Source: Ifrita kowaldi
Lineage: Eukaryota; Chordata; Aves; Passeriformes; Cinclosomatidae
Assembly (NCBI GenBank): GCA_013398055.1
Contig: VZRS01012043.1
Span: 174,052-238,051 of the forward strand
DNA length: 64,000 bases
Reading direction: 5' to 3'
In this document: positions 49,889 through 60,562 of the stretch, one piece after another
Layout of the letters: each line of letters starts with the position of its first letter
How positions within the stretch are numbered: the stretch's first letter is position 1
The notes under the pieces: model-generated
What the model was told of the DNA's origin: nothing
The model's database searches: none
What the model saw: the letters and a program-made list of their open reading frames with translations, nothing else
Program-made: the position numbers and the translations under genes

Positions 49889-52408
49889 AAATCAGATATT
49901 ACAATTACCACATTTCTGCTGGGGGCTTTTACTGCCACTCTGCTGAGGTTCGTTCTCGCTTGTACACCCAGCATGGTTGTGTTCAGCATCTGCTGCGAAG
50001 GAAGACAAAGTTTCTTTCAACTTTAGGAGTAAAAGGCCTTTGGGGCACTGAGGCAGATTCAGCTTCAAAACTGATTGGGCTCTTTCAGTATTTGGCTCCC
50101 TAAATACTCACAAGATGGATGTGTGCATGGATGCTAAGTTCCCCATAGAAAATGATCTTGGTCTCAGAGATCATGTTTCACATTTTCTTCCTTACTATTT
50201 ATGTTCTGCTCTGAAAGTAAATGAATACTAAATTGAATCAGCAATTCAGGCTTGCTACATTTCATTGATCTATGAGAGATCAGAGCTTGATGCTGAGCTA
50301 ATGTGGCCCCAGGCACCAACCTTTACCACTAATATGGTTTTAAAATTCTCTACTCAAGTCTATTTATTATGAATGTAATCTGTTTTAGGAAAGCACCTAA
50401 ATCTCTACTAATGATTCATTCAGATGCATGCACTGTCCTCATTTAAAATGTCCAGGTCAACCCCGCTTTTCCTGATTATTTTAATAGTGCACATTGTTCT
50501 ATATTACCTGGTTTGCTTCCACTCTCACTCTGTTTCATATATTTTTTGCCTGACTCCCACTGATGACAGACTGGGATGATTTATTTTCTTATGCAACACT
50601 CTTTGTATTCTATAGTTATTTTTTGTCACAGTAACACTTTATTACCTTCCTCTTCCAGCAGCTCACTTTCTCAGCCACAAGTAAAATTTAGGGAAGTTTT
50701 CTGAAATTTCTTATGATCTGCCAGCCAAAATTTTATCTGGGATACTATACCCCAGATTTTTAACTCAAAAAAAATTAGTTCTGGACCTTAGTGCTTCTCC
50801 AGTGATTGTCATCCATCAACACTAACAGGGAAGTGAGTAGATTCAGCCTCCCGATGTCATCAGTTAGAATTCAAAAACATTTACATCTGTCATCTGGCTT
50901 GCCACATTTGATAAGTCCTTTCTTTATTCCCTCTACTTTACTTATTTGATCCATGGTGTCCCCTTCAATTTCTCCTTACCTTGCTCACATGTGCTTATTC
51001 CTCCCAAGCACAAAGAAGGGAAATGGATGTTTCTGACTATTTACTAAGCTGAAAAATAAAACTCTGTGTTCAACTGAGATAATAATATTTTGGCCTTTCA
51101 TCTAAAAGCATTAAAAACAAAAGCCAAAAAAACCCCCAATATATTTTCAGTCTTAAAACTACTTGTCAATCTACTGTACATTAGACTTCTTGGGGTTCTC
51201 TTTTTTTTTTTAATTTTCTCTTAAAGAGTAGGTAATTTGTCAAACAAAATGCCAAAACCATGAAACCTAAAAGAATATTTCCTTTTGAAATTATTATATG
51301 ATATATTTTGATATTTTATAATGGAATCCTTCGTTGAAAAATATTGGCCATAATTGGGCTTAAACTGCTTCTCAGTATAGCTTGAATTAATGAACATACA
51401 AATTTTTCAGTGAATTTAGAAAATTTGTGGCCACGCCTACATACAATGAGTAACAAGACACTGTTACTCCTATTAATGTTGTATGCTTTGTCTTAAAATT
51501 TACACTGTCTTGTGAAAATAATTTCAAAATATATTCTGATTTCAATAAATACCCCTAGTGCTTCTGATGAACAGTGCATTGTCTGCAATCAACTTTGAAA
51601 TTTGAAGGCTTTGGATTTAATAGGGACATTCAAATTAATTCAGTGTTAGATATATCTATATATCTTGTGGAAATATCTTCCATCTCTTGAAATTTCTCAT
51701 CTAAAGGCTATAAAATAACAAATTAGATAACCTTGCAAGATCTCTGCCCTATTGAATAGGAGAAATACTTCCAGGCTTGTTGCTCTCTTGAGGGTTTGTT
51801 TCCTGGCAGATTTCAGGCTCAGGTCAAATTTGCCCTTGAACATAAATGCTGCTCACCATTTGGCTGTACACCTAGGTTTTATTTATCTGAGTTCTGGTAG
51901 GGCAGCTCATTGTTTCAGAGGAGTTAAAAAAGCACCTGAAAAGTCATGTGCATCTCAGTTGTGCATTTCTTCTGGTTGTCAGGGAAACCACCCCAGGATT
52001 CCTGGCAAGAGACTTCATCTCAGTCGGTAATGGAAACACCACAGGTATTAGCCAGTCAGTCACCTCCCACCGGGTGCTATTTTGGGAACAAGTCAATAGA
52101 TCAGATTCTCCTCTTCCAGCAGCTCTGAAGCTGTGTGAGGGTTTGTCGTGTGCCTTTGTCTCCATGGGGCTCGGCTCTCTGGCAGTTTCTCTGGGCAGAG
52201 AGCCATCCTAGAGGTGAGGCTGTTAAACACTGCTCTCAAGGTACAAAAAAAAGCCTTCAAAGCACTATGGTAAACCTGTCTCTAACTTTCCTAAAGTCTG
52301 GAGTGAGGGCTAGAAATTATCAGAGGGAAGAGGGTGGCAGCCTTTGTTTCAGATGGACACTCTTTCTCTTCATGTACCAAAACTGTACACAAGTGTTTAC
52401 ATTTACAG
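49889..52408. other. No recognised gene or named repeat
   Basis: AT-rich sequence. Small overlapping frames at 51752-52211 in several registers match nothing I recognise. A T run lies at about 51200-51212. Confidence 0.5.
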
Positions 52409-52472
52409 CAAAAAAAAAAAAAAAACAAAAAAACAAAAAACAAAAAAACAAACAAAAAAACCCCCAAAAAAC
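52409..52472 (+). repeat. A-rich low-complexity tract
   Basis: About 60 bp of A runs interrupted by single C residues and ending in CCCCCAAAAAACC. No AATAAA lies at the expected distance upstream, so I do not read it as the tail of a processed transcript. Confidence 0.85.
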
Positions 52473-52580
52473 CATATTTTTAATGGATACCTATTTAGTC
52501 ATTAAATGTCCTGAAGATGTTGACTGAAATCTCCAGTTCTGGGAATGGCAGAACACTATGGTTATGGTTCTGGGGTCACC

Positions 52581-52720
52581 TGTGAGTGCTACTGGCAGTC
52601 ACCCAGACTGAGAGTCAAAGTGCCCCTGCTACCAGCCTGTTCCCAAACGGACTTTGTCCAGAGAGCATCCAGAAGGGTAAAGTCCTTTATTTTCATGAAG
52701 GGGAAAGTACAGCTTTGGGT
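52581..52720 (-). other. Candidate transcript 3' end or LTR R-U5-like segment
   Basis: On the minus strand an AATAAA (52691-52686) sits in 'GAAAATAAAGGACTTTACCC', followed by GC-richer sequence that reaches 'GACTGCCAGTAGCACTCACA' at 52581. The + strand boundary TGTGAGTGC could be an LTR terminus (TG...CA), and the layout resembles the R and U5 part of a retroviral LTR. I could not find the opposite terminus or a target-site duplication. It may equally be the 3' end of a minus-strand transcript crossing the minisatellite to the right. Confidence 0.3.
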
Positions 52721-53029
52721 GTGATCGGGGATGTCCATAGGAAATGACAGAGCAAGCTGGAATAAAGTTACTTGAATGCTAAGGGGAGAAAATAGGACAG
52801 GATAATGGGGAAGGACAGATGGTAGGAGGAAAAGTAAAACTGTGATGCACAGCTGAAATGGATATGTAAAACAGGGATTCGAAACCTGTGGGGTGGGAAT
52901 GAAAGAACGATAAGAAGTGTCACACTGGGGAGAAATGGTTGTGGACAATTGAAAAATCAAGAACAGGGGATTTATGGTAAAAAATGGATGGGCCTGTGCC
53001 ATTGCAGGACTGCACAGTGTTTCAGTTTG

Positions 53030-54285
53030 TGAGGGGAAAAGCTGAGGTAACTCAGAGGGAAGAGAAAGAACTTCATAGGGGAGGAATGCTGGAATTCCCT
53101 GGCACCACCTGCAGGGAACAGAATGAATATTTTGGGGTAAAATTGAGCAGTGTGCGAACAAAAGCTGGGAAAATCTGCGGAGGACATGTAGCAGACATTT
53201 TGGCGGGAAAATCTGAGGTGACCTTTAGGGGAGAAAATGGTTTTTGGGGAAAAATCTGAGGTAATTTGTGGAGGACAGGTAGAGAAAATTTTGTGATAAA
53301 GCCTGAGGTAAATTTTAAGGTCCAGAAGGAACATTTTTGAGGTAAAATCCCAGGTAATCTGCAGGGGACTGAATGAATATTTTGGAGGCAAAATCTGAGG
53401 TAATCTGTACAGGACAAATAGGGAATATTTATGATGGAAAGTCTGAGGGGACTCAGTAGTGGACAAAAAGGACATTTTGGGGTAAAACTGAGCAGTGCGG
53501 GAACAAAAGCTGCAGCAATCTGTGGAGGACATGTAGTAGACATTTTGGCGGGAAAATCTGAGGTGATCTCTAGGGGAGAAAATTGGTTTTGGGGAAAAGT
53601 CTGAGGAAATTTGTGGAGAACAGGCAGAGAAAATTTTGTGATAAAACCTGAGGTAATTTTTAAGGTCCAGAAGGAATATTTTTCGGGTAAAATCTCAGGT
53701 AAATCTGCAGAGGAATGAATGAAGGTAAAATCTGAGGTAATCTCTGTGGAAGAGAACATTTTGGAAGGAAAATCTGAGGTAATCAGAAAGAACATTTTAG
53801 GAGCAAAATCTCAGGTAATCTGTAGGAGATATTTTAGAGGGCAAATCTGAAGAAGTCTGTGGGGGACAGAATGGGTATTTTGGGTGCAGAATCTGAGGTA
53901 ACTTGTAGGGGACATTTTGGAGGGAAAACTGGAGGTAATTTATAGGGGACAGAATGAAGATTTTTGGGGTAAAATCTTAGGTGACCGATGACACAGCTAG
54001 GGGACGTTTTGGAAAATCTGAGGTAATCTATTGGAGGGTCAGAAGTCACGTTTTTGACGGAAAATTTGAGGTAATTTAGATGAAACAAAATAAAGGGTAT
54101 TTTTGACAAGTGAATTTAGGATAATTTACAGAGGAAAACTGAGCATTTTTGAGGGAAAGTTTTTTGTAACACAGAAGACAGAGACAGCATTTTTGACAGA
54201 AAATCTGGGATAATTTAGAAGGGACATAGGTGACATTTTTAGCTGAAAACCTGGGTAAATTTAGAAGAGTACTGTCGCAGGCAGA
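53030..54285. repeat. Minisatellite with ~46-bp unit and ~345-bp higher-order copy
   Basis: A tandem array of about 27 diverged units. The unit has the form GAGGTAATCTGTAGGGGACA, a short variable part, then ATTTTGG..GTAAAATCT. Successive GAGGTAA starts fall at 53258, 53305, 53351, 53397 and 53445, then 53560, 53603 and 53650, giving spacings of 43-48 bp. A longer block starting TTTGGGGTAAAATTGAGCAG at 53131 recurs at 53476, a period of 345 bp or seven and a half units, with much higher identity than between single units. Units become more decayed and T-richer to the right of about 54050. The minus strand is open in three frames over long distances because the G/A-rich + strand has few TTA, CTA or TCA triplets; I do not call a gene. 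Confidence 0.85.
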
Positions 54286-54820
54286 GTGGGAGCTGCAGAG
54301 AAATCTGTTAGAAAAGCCCTTCTGTTGAGTCATGAGGTGCAAAAAGGACCCCCTTTCTTTCTAAACTCCTGAGAGAGGAACCCGGGTGTGACTGAATCCA
54401 ATCTTAGCCCCAGACTTTTTCAACAGTTTATGCCTAAAAGATGTTACAGGTGTAATTCAACCTTTATACAATTTTGTCCTTCAGGAGAAAGGATTGCAAA
54501 CCAAGTATATTCATATAAATTTATATGACTTATTATGATACTGACTAGACAAAAATATCTTAATCAGAATTATTTCCTACACAGTATAGGAATTATAAAA
54601 ATTAGTGTAGTACAATGAACTGTTTTGAAGCAACATTGAAGCGATTATATTAAAGCCAGCAAAGAACAGTTATTCAATAAAAGTTAATGTCAGTTAGCCA
54701 TACCAAAAATGGTGGCAAATCTCTTTTGCTTATCTTTGAGAAATAACTGAGGGCTGTCCACACTCATGCAGGGATCTTCCCACACACTATTCCAAGAAGG
54801 ACTATGTTGAAGACCTACTG
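54286..54820. other. Spacer between minisatellite and GC-rich block; nothing recognised
   Basis: AT-rich sequence with no frame or repeat I can support. Confidence 0.5.
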
Positions 54821-54837
54821 TTAAAAATTGGGACTGG

Positions 54838-55340
54838 GTGGCTCGAGGCTCACCCTGTGGGGCTGTTGGGTCATGATTCCCTTCAGGCGCAGGAGCTGGA
54901 GCTTCTCAGGGCTGAGTGTGTTGTCGTCCATTGACAGACGCCGTGGGACGACAAGAGGCAAGAGTGAGCAAGAGCAGGGCGACTTCAAGCTCAAGAGTGG
55001 AACAGCGCTGCAAGAGTGAACAAGAGCAGCAGCAGCTTTGAGCTCAGGAGTGGAACAGCGAGGTAAGAGCAGCAGCTTGGAGCAGAAGTGAGTCAAGCTG
55101 AAGCTGGAGGCTTTTGTGGAGCTGGGGGGGTCTGTGGGGGATGGCTTGAGGATCTCCCTGTGGGGCTGTTGGGTCGCGGTTCCCTTCAGCTCCTTTCAGG
55201 AGCTTCTCAGGCCTGAGTGTGTTGTCAGCCATTGGCAGAAGCTGTGGGACAATGAGGCAAGAGTGAGCAAGAGGAGCCGCGGCTTCGAGCTCAAGAGAGG
55301 AACGGTGAGGCAAGAGCGAGCTTGGAACTGAAGAGGGCGC
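54838..55340. repeat. GC-rich ~303-bp module in two tandem copies
   Basis: Copy 1 begins near 54838 and copy 2 near 55141. The shared landmark CTGTGGGGCTGTTGGGTC lies at 54855 and 55158, a period of 303 bp. Further shared blocks are TTCCCTTCAG, AGCTTCTCAGG, CTGAGTGTGTTGTC and GCAAGAGTGAGCAAGAG. Inside copy 1 a ~52-bp sub-unit (CAAGAGTGA... to ...GTGGAACAGCG) is itself doubled at about 54959-55064. The block is clearly richer in G and C than the rest of the window. Related peptides can be read in both copies on both strands, which follows from the DNA duplication and is not evidence of coding. Confidence 0.8.
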
Positions 55341-55913
55341 ACAAGAGGCCTCTGGACAAAGGGCCTTCCTGGCATGGCCAGGGAAGGTGCCACAGCTGGT
55401 TTTGTACTGGGTGACCTCCCTGGATGCAGGGCTGGATCTTTGCCGTTGTTGGCTTTTTGCCATTGTGCTCCTTTGGCTGCCCGGAGAGAGGGGCAACCCT
55501 GTAAGGAAGGTGAGAGCCTGGGTCTCCACACCTGATGGGGGGAAATAGAGCTCTCCCAGCCCGTGGCCCACTCTGTTAGCGGGGCAGGGCCTTTTCCCCA
55601 GCCCTGGCCTTGCCTCTGCTTTCTGGGGGCAGAGCCAAGCCACTTAGGTGTAGTGTGGGCACCATGACCCGCCTATAGCCAGGGCCTCGGTCTCTGCCTA
55701 TGCTGCGTGGCCGCCAGTCCTGCTGGTGACTTGCCAGTGTGCCGGCCCTGTACTCAGGGCATGTGTAATGACTTTGTGGAACCCTTTGTCCCCAGGAGCA
55801 GCCCCTCGTCCCTGAAAGCAGGGCATGGATTAGAGGGAGGGGAATTAAATAAAAAGAGAAAGAAAATATTGTCTGGGATGGGAATATTACGGTTAAGAGA
55901 AATCCACTCTTAG
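55341..55913. other. GC-rich non-repetitive segment, possible promoter/exon or LTR-like sequence
   Basis: GC-rich continuation of the preceding block. The + strand has a plausible splice donor AAG/GTGAGA near 55507-55515 and an AATAAA at 55848-55853. The minus strand is open for 199 codons (55643-55044) across the module and this segment, low in complexity and rich in Ser, Pro, Leu and Ala. I recognise no protein. A noncoding transcript, an unnamed LTR or a relic CpG island would all fit. Confidence 0.3.
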
Positions 55914-56660
55914 TTTTGGAGAGTCATCTCTCAGCTTCTTCCAATGTGGAGCTCCTGGGAAAGCCTGTGCAGGAGCTAAATTCTCCCAAGCCTGGATGAC
56001 CTCAGGTAGGTTACTGGAAGTCCCTAAATTTCTTGTGGCTCAAGAAGAATCAATTCATTAAAAGCCTCTCTTTTCTCTCCCAGTGGTCTAGGAGTAGTTC
56101 TGTGTAGACACATTCTGAGTAGTGTCCAGTCATACTGATGACGTGTTCTTTGTCCTCCCTCTGTGCATTCTGCTCTCCATGCTGGAAAAGAAAAAAAATT
56201 GTGGTAGTGGTGAAGTACTCAGATAAAAAGTGATTATAAAAGGAAACAGTTAATGAGGGAACTGTGAGTAATCATGGCACTACTTGCAAATCTCTGCAAG
56301 CAGCTTTACAACCTGGTGAGTTCGACGTTTGTGAAAATGAGTTCCTGGAAGGAAGAGTGAGAGAAACAATCACATTCACCTCAAAGTCATCAAAAAAAAC
56401 CCAGCCATAAACTGAATAAGATTAAATAATACCAAATCACATCTAATTTAATTGGTTATGGAGTAAGAGGATGTATGGAACATGTCCTACATTGCATACC
56501 TCAGCTTCAAGAGCAACCACTTTGATAGTCTTCCACAGTAATTCATAAAAATAGAAGAAGGAAAAATGGAAGAAAGTAATTTAGTGCACAGCATAGGGAA
56601 ACATGCTTGGAAAATGATGTGTAATGATTCAGTGTTGAAACTGAAGGATGAATTTAATGT
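55914..56660. other. No recognised gene or named repeat
   Basis: AT-rich sequence; only short frames. Confidence 0.5.
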
Positions 56661-56830
56661 TCCTGAAGGACCAGTATTGAGTCTGTTGCTATTCAGTATT
56701 GTCATTAATGAGCTATTATGATATTTGCAATTTTGCAGGTGGCATTGATTGGAGAGTGCCTGAAGAACTGGAGGGCAGGAATCCAGGTGATCCTATGGAA
56801 CTGGGAGTAAGAATTGACAAAACTGCTGAT
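56661..56830 (+). mobile_element. Probable old CR1 fragment, reverse-transcriptase part
   Basis: The + strand can be read as GPVLSLLLFSIVINEL, which resembles the GPVLSPLLFNIFINDLD segment of CR1 reverse transcriptase just upstream of the catalytic box. It is followed by 'TTTGCAGGTGGCATTGATTG' and 'GAACTGGAGGGCAGGAATCC', which could be the decayed sequence beyond it. The match is short and broken by stops; both ends are uncertain. Confidence 0.45.
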
Positions 56831-59369
56831 ACTTCATGACAGGGATACTGATTGTGTTCTTAGGCAAAACCAGTCAGCTCACCTAATACAGGATAGTAAA
56901 GAAATTGTTGGGCTGCAGGTTTATAGGAAAAGACTAAGATATTTTTATTGCTCACAAATGACTATGAAACACAATGACACGTTGTAGGAGAAACCCCACA
57001 AATTCTAAAAAAATCAGTATAAGCAAGGAGTAAGCTTCATAACACAATCCTTCTCTCCATTCGGAACTGGGGGAGACTTCAGCTGGAAATCTGGGTCCAG
57101 GTTTCTTGGGCAGCCAGGAATACACTGAACCAACCGCCAAACTGGCATCAGCAAAGTGTTGCTCCAGCTCAAATTTATGATACCACAAATATATTGGACA
57201 AGTTGAAAATAATGAAATAGGAGAGGAAAAAAATGACCCGTGCAATGAGCAATGTAGCAAAGGACAGAACTGAAAATTGTTACTGTTGAGATTTAATAGA
57301 ATAGTCACACAGCAACCTAGTGGACCTTTCAATTGAAAAGTTAAAATTAGGTGAGAGTTCCTATTTGAGAAGGATAAAATTGTCATTACAAGGGAGAAAG
57401 ATGCCATTTCTTTTAGAACCATTATTTCTTTTGTTTGGAGTCCTTAGAAACTCAATGCTACACAATCTTGAATGTTGATAGTTCTGTTTTCTAACTCACT
57501 AACCCGAGAGGAGACATGTTTCAAAGACAGGAAGCTAAACTGGTTTGCAAGACAGTGTGTGTCTAAACTGCAGGAAAACAGTTTGGGAAATACACAGGCA
57601 ATGTATTGTGTATGTTTGTACTCATCTCTGAAGAAAAATTATATGGAGGCCTTTCAATTTTCTGTCACAAAATGGGCAGAGCTCACACAGAGGAAAGATC
57701 TTTTGTCTTGAATACGTGTGATTTGACTCCATGATTGGTCCTTGGTAGTTCCCTGTAAAGCAGTGAGCATGACATGGTTGTATATGCTACACCAACTTTG
57801 ATGTCTAACCTTGCTGCTTCAAAAGGCTGGTTAAAAAAAAACCCTCAAAAATTACTTGAAGTAATAATTGATAGCGACAAGGGAAAATATACAGTTAACA
57901 TGGTGAAAGAAAACAAGACAGATTTTAAAAGCTTAGTAAAAGGATGAAAGCAGTTTTCTACACTCTTATTATAGAGTCCCTTCTGGTCAAAAAGAAAAAG
58001 AACAACGATTAGGAAACTGCTGTTAACGGCATTAGAGAAAAGCACCAGAAGATCATGCATAGAGAAACCAGTACTGTGTTAATGCAATTGGAAAGAAACT
58101 TTGCTCTTATTCACTGTCTGTTCCCCTGTAATTTTAAGAATTTAGTATGCATAATCTTTTATAAACCAAAGAAATAAATTTATGCTTTTTAAAATTTATC
58201 TCTCCATCAACTGGTAATTGACTTTTGAAAACTTGAATAACCTCACAGTTTGCTTGTGTTCCCCTGCAGGTCTGTGTTCAGACCCTCATTCTGTAGTCCC
58301 TTCATTATTGCTCCTTCTATCCATATCTTCCTACATGTCACCCTCCTAAGGAGAAAGTTATGGGAATTTTTTCCAACAGTGGGTTTCACACTAAGAGATC
58401 CAGATTTGTTCTTTTAAAGGCTAAAGAGAATTTCATGGTTATTAACATGCTGGTTTTTTCAATGCAGCTTCTCTATGTGCTTATTTTAGGCAGGGCTGCA
58501 GGCATCAGCTTTTATTAAGCTTATTCAAAACTTTCCATTGTAGCACCCCGTTTGCTTATAGATTTGAGAAAGCTTTGGTTATTTCAACCCAAGTTTGTCA
58601 TGTGCAGTTTGAAACTGTGATTTTATATCTTTCTGGACTTGAAACACTCCATCACATATTGCAGAGATATAAGAAATATGGGCAAAAGGATAGCAGACAG
58701 AGAAAAGTTTCATATCTATGACCTTCATCTGTGTAGACCAAGAAGGAAAAAAAATGTGTCCTGAATTTTTTGTGGAGCCAAGGGATCTTTTTTAACCCCT
58801 AAAAGAGAAGGGAAATGACTCACCACTCTTACTCAAGGCAGGAAGCAATGGCATAGTGGGTCCTAAGTGTTTTGGGGCTTGATGTCCTTTGAGAAGCTGG
58901 AGGAGAACAGTCTTGGGTTATTCTCACTCAATAGTTGTCAGGGTTCCCAGGGCACCTCCAGGAGTCTCTCTCACTATAACACTGAAGACACATATGTTTT
59001 TTTAACACAGAGCTTCAGGATCACAGGCAAAGCATTTAAATTCAATTTTCTGTAATTCATTATTAAGAGAATCAATAGATAAGAGGAAGAAATATCAGGG
59101 AACAAAAGTGCTGTAGAGGGGGAAGAAGACATATGTTGTATGTCACATCTTGTAAATCCTAATACAATGTTATTCAGAAGTTTATAGATATTTATGTCTT
59201 TAGCTACAGCTGAACACTGATTCATAGAAAAGCTGAAGACTCTTGGCAACTTAAAACTCAGTGAATTGAAAAAGAAGAATAGGCTAGATGCTGTCAGAAT
59301 GATCCCAAGGATAAAACAGCACGGCAGGAGTATATTAACCCAGGTTAATGCATGGTAACAATGACAAAT
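56831..59369. other. No recognised gene or named repeat
   Basis: AT-rich sequence. Frames of 156 codons (56952-57422) and 138 codons (58974-59390), both on the minus strand, are hydrophobic but match no family I know and show no start or splice context. Confidence 0.45.
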
Positions 59370-60562
59370 GGAATCATGGAATCCTACCATTTTTTAGGTT
59401 GGAAAAAAACTTCTAAAATAATAGAGTCAAACCATTAACCCAGCACTGCTAAGGCTACTTTAAACTATGTCCCCAAGTGCCACAAGTACATGTCTTTTAA
59501 CTCCCTCAAGGGATGGTGGCTACGCCACTGCTCTGGGCAGCTTGTTCCAGTGCTTGACAACACTTGCAGTGAAGAAACATTTCCTAGTATCCAATATAAA
59601 CCTTCCTTGGTCCAACTTCAGTTAAATTGAGCACACTGCTGTCTTATGTTCAGTCACTGTCAATGAACACCCTCAGGTCCTTTTCTACCAGGCAGTTTTC
59701 CAGCAAGTCTGTCCCCAGCCTGTGGCTCTGAATGGGGTTGGTTGTGTTTGTTTGCCTTATTGCACCTCAAAAAACTGGCCTCTGTCCATCAATCCAGCCT
59801 GTCCAGATCCATCTTCCTACTCTCCAGCAGGTCAAAACTCCCACCTGATTTTCATNCTCCCTCAAGGGATGGTGGCTACGCCACTGCTCTGGGCAGCTTG
59901 TTCCAGTGCTTGACAACACTTGCAGTGAAGAAACATTTCCTAGTATCCAATATAAACCTTCCTTGGTCCAACTTCAGTTAAATTGAGCACACTGCTGTCT
60001 TATGTTCAGTCACTGTCAATGAACACCCTCAGGTCCTTTTCTACCAGGCAGTTTTCCAGCAAGTCTGTCCCCAGCCTGTGGCTCTGAATGGGGTTGGTTG
60101 TGTTTGTTTGCCTTATTGCACCTCAAAAAACTGGCCTCTGTCCATCAATCCAGCCTGTCCAGATCCATCTTCCTACTCTCCAGCAGGTCAAAACTCCCAC
60201 CTGATTTTCATGTACAAACTCACTGAGGGAACACTCGTTCCCCTCATCCAGATCATTGATAAAGATACTAAACAGGCCTGGCCTCAGCACTATTTTTTTA
60301 CCCAGCAAACAGTGCACCCATCCACACCATGGGAAGCCAGTTGCTCCAGGAGGATACAGTGGGAAGTGGGATCAAAGGCTTTACTAAGGCCTAGGTAAAG
60401 AATATCCACTGTCTTCCCTCGTTCTCCAAGCAGGTCACCCTGTCATAGAAGGAGATCAGGTTAGTCAAGCAGAACCTGCCTTTCCTAAGTCCATGCTGAT
60501 TGTTCCATATGATGATCTGCTGCATGACCTTCTGCCGTACCAAGGTCAGACTGCAATGACTC
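59370..60562 (-). mobile_element. CR1 LINE, ORF2 C-terminal half and 3' tail, carrying an exact internal duplication
   Basis: A CR1 on the minus strand. From low to high coordinate the + strand shows the antisense 3' tail ('ATGGAATCCTACCATTTTTT'), 'GGCAGCTTGTTCCAGTGCTT', 'GAAGAAACATTTCCTAGTAT', 'CAGCCTGTCCAGATCCATCT' and 'GTCATAGAAGGAGATCAGGT'. It reaches ORF2 near 60560. On the minus strand 60317-60123 contains FSIFINDLDEGNECSLSEF, the CR1 reverse-transcriptase segment next to the catalytic box, where FADD is replaced by FVHE. A 355-bp piece is present twice around a single N (59856). Without the extra copy the element is about 837 bp and collinear with CR1. It is a dead copy. Confidence 0.9.
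59501..60211. repeat. Exact 355-bp direct duplication separated by one N
   Basis: 59501-59855 and 59857-60211 appear identical base for base; I compared them block by block. They are separated only by the N at 59856. Perfect identity inside a much-diverged CR1, with the N exactly at the joint, points to two contig ends that overlap but were joined without merging. Frames spanning it, such as the repeated 'MALNGVGCVCLPYC' reading, are artefacts. Confidence 0.95.

Noticed and set aside
52589..53795. Three long minus-strand open frames (190, 186 and 240 codons) across the minisatellite
   Set aside because: They lie in three different frames of the same repeat. The purine-rich + strand lacks TTA, CTA and TCA, which removes stops from every minus frame. 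The peptide is low-complexity, and the 46-bp unit is not a multiple of three.
55044..55643. 199-codon minus-strand open frame in the GC-rich block
   Set aside because: It is Ser/Pro/Leu/Ala-rich and crosses the DNA duplication; GC-rich sequence has few stops, and I recognise no protein.
59722..60398. Repeated small frames beginning MALNGVG
   Set aside because: They are antisense readings of a CR1 duplicated by the probable assembly error.
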